A stretch of 64,000 nt of DNA from Silene conica (taxonomy: Eukaryota; Streptophyta; Magnoliopsida; Caryophyllales; Caryophyllaceae), in NCBI GenBank assembly GCA_029255685.2, contig CM055315.2, positions 54,341,358 through 54,405,357 on the forward strand. The letters run 5' to 3'. The first letter of the stretch is position 1. Each line of letters begins with the position of its first letter. Shown piece after piece: positions 35,916-46,439 of the stretch. The position numbers and the translations under genes were made by a program. The notes below the pieces were generated by a model. That model was not told the origin of the DNA, searched no databases, and was given only the letters and a program-made list of their open reading frames with translations.

Positions 35916-36620
35916 TCAAACGAACAATTGCGGGTAACGCTCCTTCATGGACGCCTCCGACTCCCAAGTAGCTTCCTCCGTGTTATGATTGGTCCACAAG
36001 ACCTTCACTAACACTGTCTCCCCGTTCCGAGTCTTCCGAATCTTCCTATCCAAAATTTCCTTTGGAACCTCAGCATAGGTAAGTTGCTCATCTACCTCAA
36101 TTACTTCATGGTTCAACACATGCGTGGGGTCACTCACATATTTTCTTAGCTGCGAAACATGGAACACATTATGGACCTTGGATAGGGCTGGAGGCAAAAC
36201 TAATCGGTATGCCACGTCCCCAACTCTGTCCAAAATCTCAAATGGTCCAATAAACTTCTGACTTAACTTGCCGCGCTTTCCGAACCTCATCACTCCCTTC
36301 ATTGGAGATACTTTCAGTAGTACCTTCTCCCTTACCTCAAATGAAATGTCACTCCTTTTGAGATCTGCGTAGCTCTTCTGTCTCTCCTGGGCAGCCCTTA
36401 TTTTCTGTCTGATTATCTGAACTTGCTCAACCATTTCCTGAATCATCTCTGGACCTAAAACTACCGCATCAGCGCGATCATCCCAACATACAGGACTCCG
36501 ACACTTCCTCCCATACAACGCCTCAAAAGGAGCCATGCCAATGCTAGCATGGTAGCTATTATTATACGAGAACTCTATTAGCCTCAACCGTTCTTCCCAT
36601 GATCCCCCGAACTCCAGCAC
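35916..36620 (-). pseudogene. Tekay pol: integrase C-terminal half and chromodomain
   Basis: 234 codons: YNNSYHASIGMAPFEALYGR and CRSPVCWDD of the integrase core end, then KLSQKFIGPFEI (GPF), VFHVSQLRKY and the chromodomain LVKVLWTNHNTEEATWE. It is cut off from the upstream integrase by a TGA at about 36621-36626 replacing what is usually an Arg codon after EDML. CGA to TGA is the expected result of CpG deamination. Confidence 0.88.
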
Positions 36621-36626
36621 ACAAGC

Positions 36627-38330
36627 TCACAACATATCTTCTAGAGTCTGGATGGTCCTTTCCGTCTGACCATCTGTAGCTGGATGAAAAGTGGTACTCA
36701 TCTTTAACTGCGTGCCTAACGCGGTCTGCAGTTCTTGCCAAAATCGAGAAATAAATCTCGAGTCACGATCAGAAACAATATCCTTGGGAATGCCATGCAA
36801 CTTGATTACATTCTGCACATATGACTTTGCCAATTCAGCCTTACTCCAGGTATCTTTCATTGGAATGAAGTGTGCGGACTTGGTCAATCTATCCACGATT
36901 ACCCAGATCATGTTGTTACCTCTCTGAGTTCGAGGCAACCCCACGATGAAATCCATAAAAATATTCTCCCATTTCCATTCAGGTACATCCAACGGCTGGA
37001 TCTTTCCTTGAGGTCTCTTGTGCTCACCTTTCACCCTCTGACACGTCAAACACCGCGACACGAACTCTGCAACTTCCTTTTTCATATTGGGCCACCAAAA
37101 AGTCTTCTTGAGATCTTTGTACAATTTGTCACCCCCTGGGTGAACGGAGTATGGCGTAGCATGAGCTTCAGTTAAGATTTTCTTTTTCAATTCATCATTA
37201 TCTGGAATACACCATCTCCCACTGAATCTTAGGCTATCATCAGCATGGACACTGAATTTGGATTCGGTCCCACTATCACTTCCCTCGATCATTCTTCGCC
37301 ACTTCTGGATCCTCAAGTCTTCCTTTTGCAATTCCCTGATTTCACCATACAATTCTGGTTCTACTGTCAGATCACTCAGAGTATCCCCTTTCCGAATCAT
37401 GCAAATTCCCATTTCTCCCAACTCGTTATGCAGTCTTACCCTCGATCTGGCACTTTGCAAAGCATGGACAGATTTTCTACTCAAGGCATCGGCAACCACG
37501 TTAGCCTTGCCCTCATGATAGACAATCTGCATATCGTAGTCACCAATCAGCTCTATCCACCTGCTTTGTCTCATATTCAACTCCCGCTGGGTGTAGATGT
37601 ACTTCAAGCTTTTGTGGTCGGAAAACACCTTAAATGTGGCCCCGTATAGATAATGGCGCCACAGTTTCAGTGCAAAAACCACAGCCCCCAACTCCAAGTC
37701 ATGGGTAGGATAATTCTCTTCATAGGTCTTCAATTGCCGGGAAGCATAAGCTATCACCCTCCCATTCTGCATTAGCACACATCCTAACCCATGCTTCGAA
37801 GCGTCGGTGTACACTTCAAAGTTATCACTTCCATTTGGCAAGGCAAGGATAGGAGCTGTTGTCAGACGTTCCTTTAGAGTTAAGAACGTCTTCTCACAAC
37901 TCTCATCCCAAATGAAACGATTTTCCTTTCTCATTAGCGATGTCAATGGCTTGGCTAACTTTGAGAAATCTTTGACAAACCTCCTGTAATACCCAGCCAA
38001 TCCCAGGAAACTTCTGATCTCTCCCACATTCTTCGGGATTTGCCATCTGGTCACCGCCTCAATCTTACTAGGGTCCAAAGACACCCCCTCCTTAGAATTT
38101 ACATGACCCAAGAAAGCAACCTTCTCCAACCAGAACTCGCACTTGCTCAGCTTTGCATACAACCCATTCTCTTCTAGAGTCTTCAACACGGTTCTTAGAT
38201 GTTCTTCATGTTCTTCTTTATTTTTAGAATATACCAAAATGTCGTCGATGAACACAACCACGAACTTATCCAGGTACGGACTGAACACCCGATTCATCAA
38301 ATCCATGAACACTGCTGGTGCATTAGTCAA
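36627..38330 (-). pseudogene. Tekay pol: RT second half, RNase H, integrase
   Basis: 567 open codons: [15 protein letters not shown], the catalytic [23 protein letters not shown], RNase H from [15 protein letters not shown] to [12 protein letters not shown], integrase HHCC ([13 protein letters not shown]...CLTCQRVK) and the triad in [18 protein letters not shown] and [10 protein letters not shown]. It begins after a 1-nt frameshift near 38330, inside the MPFG-LTNAP motif. The segment 37000-37902 is the source of the inverted copy at 40703-41605. Confidence 0.9.
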
Positions 38331-39358
38331 CCGAACGGCATAACCACAAATTCGTAGTGGCCATACCTTGTTCTGAAAGCGGTCTTGGGAATATCCTCAT
38401 CTTTAATTCTCAATTGGTGATAACCCGACCTCAGATCAATTTTTGAAAAGACCCCGGCTCCACTCAACTGGTCGAATAGGTCATCAATTCTAGGCAAGGG
38501 GTAGCGGTTCTTAATAGTCACATTGTTCAACTCTCGATAGTCAACGCAAAGTCTCAGACTCCCGTCCTTCTTCACAAAAAGTACTGGTGCTCCCCAGGGT
38601 GACACACTAGGCCGGATGAATCCCTTCTCAGCCAATTCATCCAGTTGCTTCTTCAACTCTTCCATTTCTTTTGGTCCCATACGGTAAGGTGATTTTGATA
38701 TAGGTCCTGCACCTGGTTTGAGGTCGATAGAAAAGTCGACCTCCCTCCTAGGTGGTAATCCTGACGCATCGTCCCGGAACACTCCCTCAAACTCCCTCAC
38801 TACAGGTATATCGCTAACACCCGGAGTCTCCGCCTCACAATTCCACATTTGACACAAGATTAAACTATCCCCCTTCCGCAGGCTCGACTTAAGGGTATTA
38901 ACTGATATGAACTTGACCTTAGGTTTAACCACGAATCCCCTATAGGTCACTCTCACTCCCTTAGGTCCTCTCAGAGAAATTTTCTTTTGGTAACAGTCGA
39001 TGAAAGCTCGATATTTCCCCAGCCAATCCATTCCCAGGATTACTTCAAAGTCCCCCAACGGAAACTCGATAAGGTCGCAATGAAAAACTACTTCCCCAAT
39101 CTTGATGGGCACACTCCTAAAGACTTTATTACATGACACCGATTCTTCAGATGGTATTGTTACAGAATCCTTAACCCAATCATAGATATCAAGCTCTAAC
39201 ACCCTAGCATGTTCTCTAGACACAAAAGAATGGGTGGCGCCGGAATCAAAGAGTACAAAAGTAGGTTTAAGGTTCACAAGAAAGGTACCAGTCACGACAT
39301 TAACATCGTCCTTGGCAGCCTGTTTCTCCATGGCAAAGAGTTTGCCACTGGTCTTCAC
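38327..39358 (-). pseudogene. Tekay pol: protease and RT first half
   Basis: 343 codons. Protease active site [12 protein letters not shown], then [15 protein letters not shown] opens with [40 protein letters not shown] and [14 protein letters not shown], and ends at [10 protein letters not shown] deletion of one T then shifts the frame into the next piece. The upstream end is in frame with gag, separated by a single TAG at 39482-39484. Confidence 0.9.
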
Positions 39359-39481
39359 TCCACTCTGGCTAGTTGTGGTTGCTCCCGACTGTTGATTGCC
39401 TTCCGCTGCGGCCTTCTGGTTACTACCACTCCCATTGTACTGGTTATGGTGGGAACGGTTTTGATAATTGTTATAGCTCCT

Positions 39482-40498
39482 CTAGTAGTTGTTGCTAGTA
39501 CCAGACCTCGCATTTCCCTCATAGCCTGACATAGGAGAGCGATAACCTCCACTCCCTGAAGTGTTCATGCGGGACCCACTGTGCCCCGAAGTTGAAGTAC
39601 GGTAACCTCCAGATTGATATCCGCCTGAGGATCTGCACACAGCTTGCTTATGTCCCGTCTTTCCGCGCTCATAACACATTATACCCACGGAACTGGTTCC
39701 CGAACCCCCACTCTTGTAGTTACCACCACTCTTATTCTTTGCACTTGCTGAGGTATTGTGGTAGAAATAACCACTGTACCTGTTAGAATTCTGCTTTTTC
39801 GACCCTGAATTTTCACTCAAGGCTTCCGTCTTCCTCTTATCACTTCTAGTCTTCTTCTCCTCTTTTATCATATCCGCGAGCCTCTCAGCTGCCCCAGCCC
39901 TCAAATAGATATCACGAACTGTGGTGGGTGGTGCAGCAATGAGCCTCTTCTTGACAGCAATGGTTAGCCCCCTCTTGAACTTCATGGCAAGCATTGCCTC
40001 ATCCATCCCCATTTCTCCCACATGGCTTAGCAGCTGAAGGAATTTTCTGTAGTAGACCTCCACAGTCATTCTAAAAAGCTCAAATTATTCCCTTAGCTTG
40101 CTTTTTTGAAACTCAGGTAGGAAAACTTCGAACAAGATCCTCTTGAATGCGACCCATTCCACGTGATTGATCCCATCCTCGACAGCAGCCTCTCGAATTT
40201 CTCCCTTGTTTCCCGTCCACCAATCTCCAGCCATTCCCCTCAAGTAGTGAGCAACTTGATCTACTCTCAGTACCTCTGGACAGTCTATCAACTCGAACAA
40301 ATTGTTGAACTCCCGACACCATTCTCCAAGTAGGTGTGGTTCCCCTTCTCCGGTGAATTGAGTAGGGTTATGTCTCGCGATTATAGTGCTCATCTTAGCA
40401 GAATCCATGCGTCTGGCCTTTATGGCCTCATTCTCAGCTATCAGCAGGTCTAACTCTTCTTGTGTGATATTAGCTGCGTTATTCCTTCTTGGAGGCAT
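39482..40498 (-). pseudogene. Tekay gag, two stops and damaged zinc knuckle
   Basis: The ATG at 40498 opens MPPRRNNAANITQEELD. Capsid signatures are FTGEGEPHLLGEW, VAHYLRGMAGDWW and VAFKRILFEVFLPEFQ. A TAA at 40085-40087 breaks the frame after KSKLRE, and gag resumes in the same frame (MTVEVYYRKFLQL). The zinc knuckle reads CYERGKTGHKQAVC: the second Cys is replaced by Arg (CGC for TGC), so metal binding would fail. A Gly/Ser/Tyr-rich linker ends at a TAG (39482-39484) before the protease. Confidence 0.88.
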
Positions 40499-40702
40499 TC
40501 TAAGACATACAAGGTAAAGATGAGTCCCGGTTTTAAGTATGGGTACTCATTTATATTAAAGTCATCACCTCTAAACATTAGGTCACATATGCCACTAATA
40601 TATGTATGATAACAGTACTTCCTACACATGGCTCAGGGATCACATAACCACATATCACTAGGCATATATATGATAACAGTACTTCCTACACATGGCTCAG
40701 AT
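40499..40702 (-). other. Tekay leader remnant with direct repeat
   Basis: Only about 200 bp of leader remain. TATGATAACAGTACTTCCTA plus 12 more bases (ending GGCTCAG) occurs at 40605-40636 and again at 40669-40700. The second copy abuts the start of the inverted pol segment. Confidence 0.8.
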
Positions 40703-41605
40703 GAGTTGTGAGAAGGCGTTCTTAACTCTAAAGGAACGTCTGACAACAGCTCCTATCCTTGCATTGCCAGATGGAAGTGATAACTTTGAAGTGTACACCG
40801 ACGCTTCGAAGCATTGGTTAGGATGTGTGCTAATGCAGAATGGGAGGGTGATAGCTTATGCTTCCCGGCAATTGAAGACCTATGAAGAGAATTATCCTAC
40901 CCATGACTTGGAGTTGGGGGCTGTGGTTTTTGCACTGAAACTGTGGCGCCATTATCTATACGGGGCCACATTTAAGGTGTTTTCCGACCACAAAAGCTTG
41001 AAGTGCATCTACACCCAGCGGGAGTTGAATATGAGACAAAGGAGGTGGATAGAGCTGATTGGTGACTACGATATGCAGATTGTCTATCATGAGGGCAAGG
41101 CTAACGTGGTTGCCGATGCCTTGAGTATAAAATCTGTCCATGCTTTGCAAAGTGCCAGATCGAGGGTAAGACTGCATAACGAGTTGGGAGAAATGAGAAT
41201 TTACATGATTCGGAAAGGGGATACTCTGAGTGATCTGACAGTAGAACCAGAATTGTATGGTGAAATCAGGGAATTGCAAAAGGAAGACTTGAGGATCCAG
41301 AAGTGGCGAAGAATGATCGAGGGAAGTGATAGTGGGACTGAATCCAAATTCAGTGTCCATGCTGATGATAGCCTAAGATTCAGTGGGAGATGGTGTATTC
41401 CAGATAATGATGAATTGAAAAAGAAAATCTTAACTGAAACTCATGCTACGCCATACTCCGTTCACCCAGGGGGTGACAAATTGTACAAAGATCTCAAGAA
41501 GACTTTTTGGTGGCCCAATATGAAAAAGGAAGTTGCAGAGTTCGTGTCGCGGTGTTTAACGTGTCAGAGGGTGAAAGGTGAGCACAAGAGACCTCAAGGA
41601 AAGAT
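40703..41605 (+). pseudogene. Inverted copy of Tekay RNase H/integrase segment
   Basis: 903 bp that are the reverse complement of 37000-37902, with equal length and few substitutions (roughly nine residue changes in 300, such as LSRKS/LSIKS and KHGLG/KHWLG). It reads on the plus strand, opposite to the host element, from [13 protein letters not shown] to KRPQGKI, including RNase H and the integrase zinc site but not the integrase catalytic core. The right junction fuses with the primer-binding site. No promoter or domain-complete product is apparent. It is a rearrangement product, not a gene. Confidence 0.9.
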
Positions 41606-41612
41606 ACCACTT
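41606..41612 (-). promoter_or_regulatory. Truncated Tekay primer-binding site
   Basis: Minus-strand sequence leaving the 5' LTR reads AAG then TGGTATC and then switches to TTTCCTTGAGG of the inverted integrase segment. The expected TGGTATCAGAGC has therefore lost its last five bases. ATC is shared by both sides. Confidence 0.75.
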
Positions 41613-43855
41613 TGTAACACCCCCATTTATTAAGAGGCCTGAACTAGGACCCTCCAAATAACCAAGGGTGTTACCATCTCAGTTACCCGAGGTAGTAGAT
41701 AACAAAGGAAGAAATACAGTACTTTATTTAATAATTAACGTTAAACCAATGTCTCAAAAGTATTACAACTGTATTAAACCAAAACTAAAAGTTCAAGTAC
41801 GGTGAAAGACTAAATGACTGAGCTATCACTAGACAGGTCTGATCCATGTTCTCTCCACCCTTCCAGCATCCATAAGTCTAAACCTGTCATTCTGCTCCCC
41901 AATAAATTGGATCAACGCAGACACAATCAAACAAACAAACAGGGTCAACACGAGGTTGAGTAGGTAATATAATCACGACGTGGAATAACACAATAACAAT
42001 TCCTCCATCTCCTCCACAATCATTTGTCCACCACACCTCCAACACACCACACCTCCCATGGCCATATCACAAGTCCCTTATCACAAGACCCATATCACAA
42101 GACCCATTCACAAGCCCCGTTCTCCACAATAATCAATAATCATTCGATCACAATATATCACAAGTATTATAGCAACCAGATAACAAATATCTTCATGTCA
42201 GATCACAATTACAACATAGATATTCCCCTACCTCAAAACTGCGGAAGATAATTGCAAGTGCGCAACAGCTACTAAAAGTGTTCCACGCGGAAACCTCCAC
42301 CTAGACATATATCATAAAATCAATAAACCCCCTACATCTCGTAATATACGTACACATTCTATTTATAGAAACCTCCTATATTTAGAAAGTTTCCCAACAA
42401 CCAAGGTTACCCAAAATAGCAACTTTTCAAATATAGCAACTTTCTAAATATAGCAACTTTCTAAAATCCGTCATGCTCATATTCGCCTCATTGAATACTA
42501 ACCCATAACGTAAACAACACAAAACTTACTATAATAATATTAATAATAATAATAATAATAATAAGACTAATAATGATAATAATAATAAAAATATTAAAAG
42601 TAAAATTAGTGAACAACCCTAGCAAACCCGTGACAAACACCCCGTGTACAAACAGCCCTAAAACCACCGTGTCACGCCCCATCTACCGCCAACAGCCACC
42701 ATCGTCTGTTCCCAGAACCACCTTCCACTATTTTAACCACCAGCAGCCCCCTCGCCGGCTGCCGGTGATCTGAACCAGCCACCAAATAGACCTGAATCCT
42801 CGCCCCTCCTCCTGACCACACACTCTTTGACAGCCCTTCGACACCAGACCAGCCACCGCCAACACCCAATTTAACCACCAGAACCTTCCCTTGACACCAG
42901 ACTCGAGAGACACGGTGGTAACATTGTGTCGACCTCCCCCGAGTCAACGATGTAACGACCCCCAACACCCCTGTACACAAACCAAAAAGCCAAAACAGCG
43001 ACAACCAGAAAACGCCTCCCTGACAGCCCTTTTTTAACCCCTTATACCACCACGACCAGCCAACCTTAGCCACCGTGACTACCACCCTTGACATCACCTA
43101 ACCACTACCCAACTCCATACGTGAATACCATAAAACAAAACTACAGATTCATAAAGAAAAACCCATGATAACAATGGCAGAATAAAACTCAGGTATTTCT
43201 AATATAAAACGACCTCCTGACACCGAGTTAGCCACCCTCCACGACGTCCCTATACGGCCAACGACGATCCTTTTATAGTCTACACATATTCATTACATAC
43301 CCTAGTATAAATGTATGTAAAAACATCAGAGATTAAACCATAAAATACTCCTCTAATTAAACGATAAAACCATAGAACAACACGGTAATAACCCAGTAGC
43401 GTGATGAACATACCAGATCTCCGGCCAATTCGAACTACCCTAGGCTAGACTATGACCACTGTGTAAGGCTCCTCTTCCTTCTCTGATGTGACGGCTAGGG
43501 GTTGATGTAAAAATATTAGGGTTAGGGTAGGGTTTAGTGTTAGTAATACACATCTTATGTAGGCGGCATGAACAAGGGCTGATAGGATTTGTGTTAGTCG
43601 TGTATGGGCTCTCTATTTGTCACGCATTTCGAGGCCCACTCCATCATCCCCAGTGATCCCAAGTTCGAGTCCCCTTATGAACAAAATCCTATTTAACATG
43701 TTTTATGGTTAGCACCCCACTTTGAATCCCACCAAGCTCCAAAATACTTAATATAAAACGAGTGCATACTAGCATGTTAAACGAGCAATTGTAATTAATT
43801 ATATCGCCTACCCATTAAATTATTATATTTAATAATAATAATACGGGATATTACA
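41613..43855 (-). repeat. Tekay 5' LTR
   Basis: 2243 bp, TGTAACACCCCC to GGATATTACA on the plus strand, followed by GTATC. Carries an extra CATATCACAAGACC repeat near 42085 and a shorter AAT run than the other LTR. Confidence 0.92.
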
Positions 43856-43860
43856 GTATC

Positions 43861-45025
43861 ACACCATACTAAATCACTTCAGAAAGACAAAAATCAACCA
43901 CGACTCCACCAGATTAACCAGTACTAATTCTAGCATCATCGAGCAGCTTATTTAACATTTCAAGGTTACACAATCCTACTCTTCAAAGCATCCTATACCA
44001 TCTTATTCTACCGAAATCCAATCATAGATAATTTCATAATCGTATCAATTTACTAATTGAACCACCACCACACTCTAGGAAACACATTCAAATCAACCAA
44101 ACCTCAAATTAGAAGATTAAAAAGTTGATAAATAAGAATTCACCTCACTCATTTTACTACCTAGAGACTATTATTCTTATTATTGGAATCCACAGATTTA
44201 CTACACAGAGACTATATGGCAAACGCATCGGTCAATACTGGAACAATGCCTAAATCTGAAGTCTTTTCCGTGGAAAAATATATCAGGTAATAGGAAGAAT
44301 GCCTAATTAGTTAATCCCATCATCATCATCATCAACAAGATGAGAAATTATATCAAAAAAATGAATTGAAAACTAACACAATTGAAGAGGATGAAGGAAT
44401 TAAGGTTTATTTAAATTGAAAACGAAAAATTAGACAAGAATAACAAACCTACCAATTGAAGAGGATGAAGGAGATGAGAATGCAAAGAAATTGAAGAGGA
44501 TGCTGCGAAACAGAAGCGGCGAATGTCGTATACAGCTCAGGAAGCTAATAAGGAAGAAGAAATAAGGAAGCATGAGTGTCTAAACCGCCTTATTATTATT
44601 TGAGGGTGAATTGAATACGGAGTATTCAATTTATACGGACTATAGCATACACTAATACACACTTACCAGTTACCCTACACAATATATAATACCTTAACAA
44701 TTAAAAATTAATAATGAATAATTAATAATTAATAAATAAATAAATTAATATAATATTAATAGGAATATAGGAATATTATATATTATAAGATACACACTTA
44801 CCATATACACACTTACCATATTAATTAGGTATTTTATATTATAGTCATAGATAACGATTATTATCTTAGGCGTTTTATATTATTGTCATAGATAACAGTT
44901 ATTATATTAGGCGTTTTATATGACAGTTTTAAATAACAGTTTTGTCTTTAGAGCGTTCTCTATTAATCTAGAAGACGCTTATCCAATGAAGGTGTTCTCT
45001 ATTTTAGTGTTACTTATTCTATTAA
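43861..45025. other. CACTA right arm, non-coding
   Basis: About 1.2 kb with no recognisable frame. From 44820 to 44945 a unit of about 48 bp repeats three to four times around GGCGTTTTATATTAT and GATAACAGTTATTAT. GCGTTCTCTATTA-type words near 44955-45005 match the left subterminal words. Confidence 0.7.
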
Positions 45026-45036
45026 TTGTAGTAGTG

Positions 45037-45442
45037 ACATTTCCTTAGTAATTTGTTCAATGGCGTTCTTTTGTATCACAGGATACCTGTATGGCCTGAC
45101 ATTAATGGGTGGTATTCCAGGATTGAGGTGAATCCTATGGTCATGATTTCTATGGGGTGGTAACTCCTTTGGTTCAATGAATAAACCATCAAATTCATTT
45201 AAAACCTTCTGTATTTCAGGAGGTACAGTAGATACCTCATCATGTAGCAGTAATGGTGAAGATGTAGGGTGAACTTGGATGGCAAAGAACTGACCCTTAT
45301 CATACTCTCCCCCTTTGCTTAGTTCAGCAACCATTTGCTTACCAGAGATCCACTTTAGACTGCCTTTTGTGATACCCCTGAGCACCACCCTCTTCCCTTG
45401 ATACATGAATTCTATCTTCAGTTGATCAAAATCCCATACCAC
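45037..45442 (-). pseudogene. Reina pol: protease-RT junction up to the CACTA insertion
   Basis: Open on the minus strand from WDFDQLKIEFMYQGKR to NPGIPPINVRPYRYPVIQKN, the standard entry to gypsy RT, then KNAIEQITKEM, where CACTA interrupts. The next RT residues are at 23051. A short deletion and a TGG-to-TAG change near 45443-45470 separate it from the protease part upstream. Confidence 0.85.
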
Positions 45443-45447
45443 TGGCC

Positions 45448-46430
45448 CTAAAGATAAGAGCTATTGGACTCCATTTCACACCCAGCTAAAGGCACAACCA
45501 TTACATCAGTTGTGAACTCAACTCCATGTAACAACCACTTGAACCCCTTACACACTTTTGAAGTCATAATTTTTTCCCTATTGGCAACATATACTTCTAG
45601 AGGATATGTTGTTGTGATTTTACAACCAAGCTTTTGTGCTGTCTTTGTATCACAAAAATTATGTGTACTTCCAGAATCAATGAGAATGTGGACAACATTA
45701 TGCTTGACCCTGCCCTGTACTCTCATAGTCTGATAAGAAGTATGACCAGAGATGGCATTCAGAGAGATCATAGGTTGTTCAGTTCCCATTTCTTCCATTT
45801 CAGCTTCACCTTCCAGAATCAATTCAGGTGTATCCAGAATTCCAAGAGTGTCTAATGCATCACTGCCCTCATCTGACTCCATAGGCACCAACACCATATT
45901 ATACAGTTTCCCTTTACAAGTGTGCCCAGGTGTGTATGGTTCGTCGCACTGAAAACAAAGGTTTTTCTTCCTTTTATCCTCAATTTCAGCAGGAGTTAGT
46001 CTTTTGTAGTTTGGTTTTGAGGTTCTTTGATGAGTGTTTGATTTTTGAAAGGGTTGTGTGAATTTGGTGTTATTATTGTTCTCGTAACTTGGATTGGTAA
46101 ATCTTTGGGTATTTTCTCCTGTAAATTTGTTGGTGGGTCTGTCAGACATAGGTTTATTCCCAATTCTTGCTGCTGCCAGACTTTCTTCCTGACATCGAGC
46201 TAATTCTACTGCTGCAGCTATTGTTGTGGGCTTTAAAGCCCTGACAAAGGGTTTAATTATAAGTTTCAAACCACCCACAAAACTATCCAGAAAATATGAA
46301 TCAGGTAATAATTCATTTCTTTGCAACATTAAACCCCTTAAATGCTCAAATGCATCCAAATAATCTTCCAAAGACCCTGTTTGTTGCAGTTTATTGAATT
46401 CCTCTACAATATTACTACCAAGGTTTTCAT
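45448..46430 (-). pseudogene. Reina gag (C-terminal part) and protease
   Basis: From about 46430 the minus strand reads gag: EEFNKLQQTGSLEDYLDAFE, FVGGLKLIIKPFVRA and AAVELARCQEESLAAAR. A knuckle-like CFQCDEPYTPGHTCKG follows, then the protease active site HILIDSGSTHNFC. The first half of gag is missing: coding similarity ends abruptly at about 46430. The frame ends at 45448 because of a short deletion in the protease tail (GCEM onward). Confidence 0.85.
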
Positions 46431-46439
46431 GTTCAATTA

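Larger units (their letters stand above)
25240..43855 (-). mobile_element. Tekay/Del-type Ty3/gypsy element with rearranged 5' end
   Basis: Outer ends are TGTAACACCCCC (25240) and GGGATATTACA (43855), with the 5-bp target duplication GTATC at 25235-25239 and 43856-43860. Minus-strand order: 5' LTR 43855-41613, inverted RNase H/integrase duplication, gag, protease, RT, RNase H, integrase and chromodomain (40498-35916), PPT, then 3' LTR (35766-25240), which is itself split by a gag-only Copia. Native length is about 10.3 kb. Long 2.2-kb LTRs and the C-terminal LVKVLWTNHNTEEATWE chromodomain pattern fit the Tekay/Del group. The coding chain has four breaks. Confidence 0.92.
23052..45036. mobile_element. 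CACTA (En/Spm) transposon, enlarged by nested insertions
   Basis: The terminal inverted repeats CACTACTACAA at 23052-23062 and 45026-45036 (complement) are perfect over 11 bp. The 3-bp target duplication ACA is at 23049-23051 and 45037-45039. The element lies in the RT of the Reina gypsy. Excluding the Tekay insertion it is only about 3.4 kb (23052-25239 and 43861-45036). Subterminal repeats occur at both ends. No TNP2-like or TNPA-like transposase was recognised, so it appears non-autonomous. It carries a LINE-ORF1-like pseudogene. Confidence 0.92.
20167..46430 (-). mobile_element. Reina-type Ty3/gypsy chromovirus, interrupted and 5'-truncated
   Basis: Read right to left: gag and protease (46430-45448), start of the RT region (45442-45037), then after a 22-kb CACTA insertion the RT/RNase H (23051-22003), integrase (about 21990-21018), chromodomain tail (20988-20452), PPT and 3' LTR (20421-20167). 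Integrase after RT is the gypsy order. The C-terminal pattern AILERKMMRKGN...WSNGTTEDATW is a chromodomain of the Reina kind, and the 255-bp LTR fits that short-LTR group. The 5' LTR, leader and N-terminal gag are gone: at about 46430 the sequence passes abruptly into an unrelated gag-only Copia element. All frames carry stops or shifts. Confidence 0.85.

Noticed and set aside
40692..41633. 313-codon plus-strand frame as a separate gene
   Set aside because: It is the inverted copy of the Tekay RNase H/integrase segment, has no own start or full domain set, and runs into the LTR.
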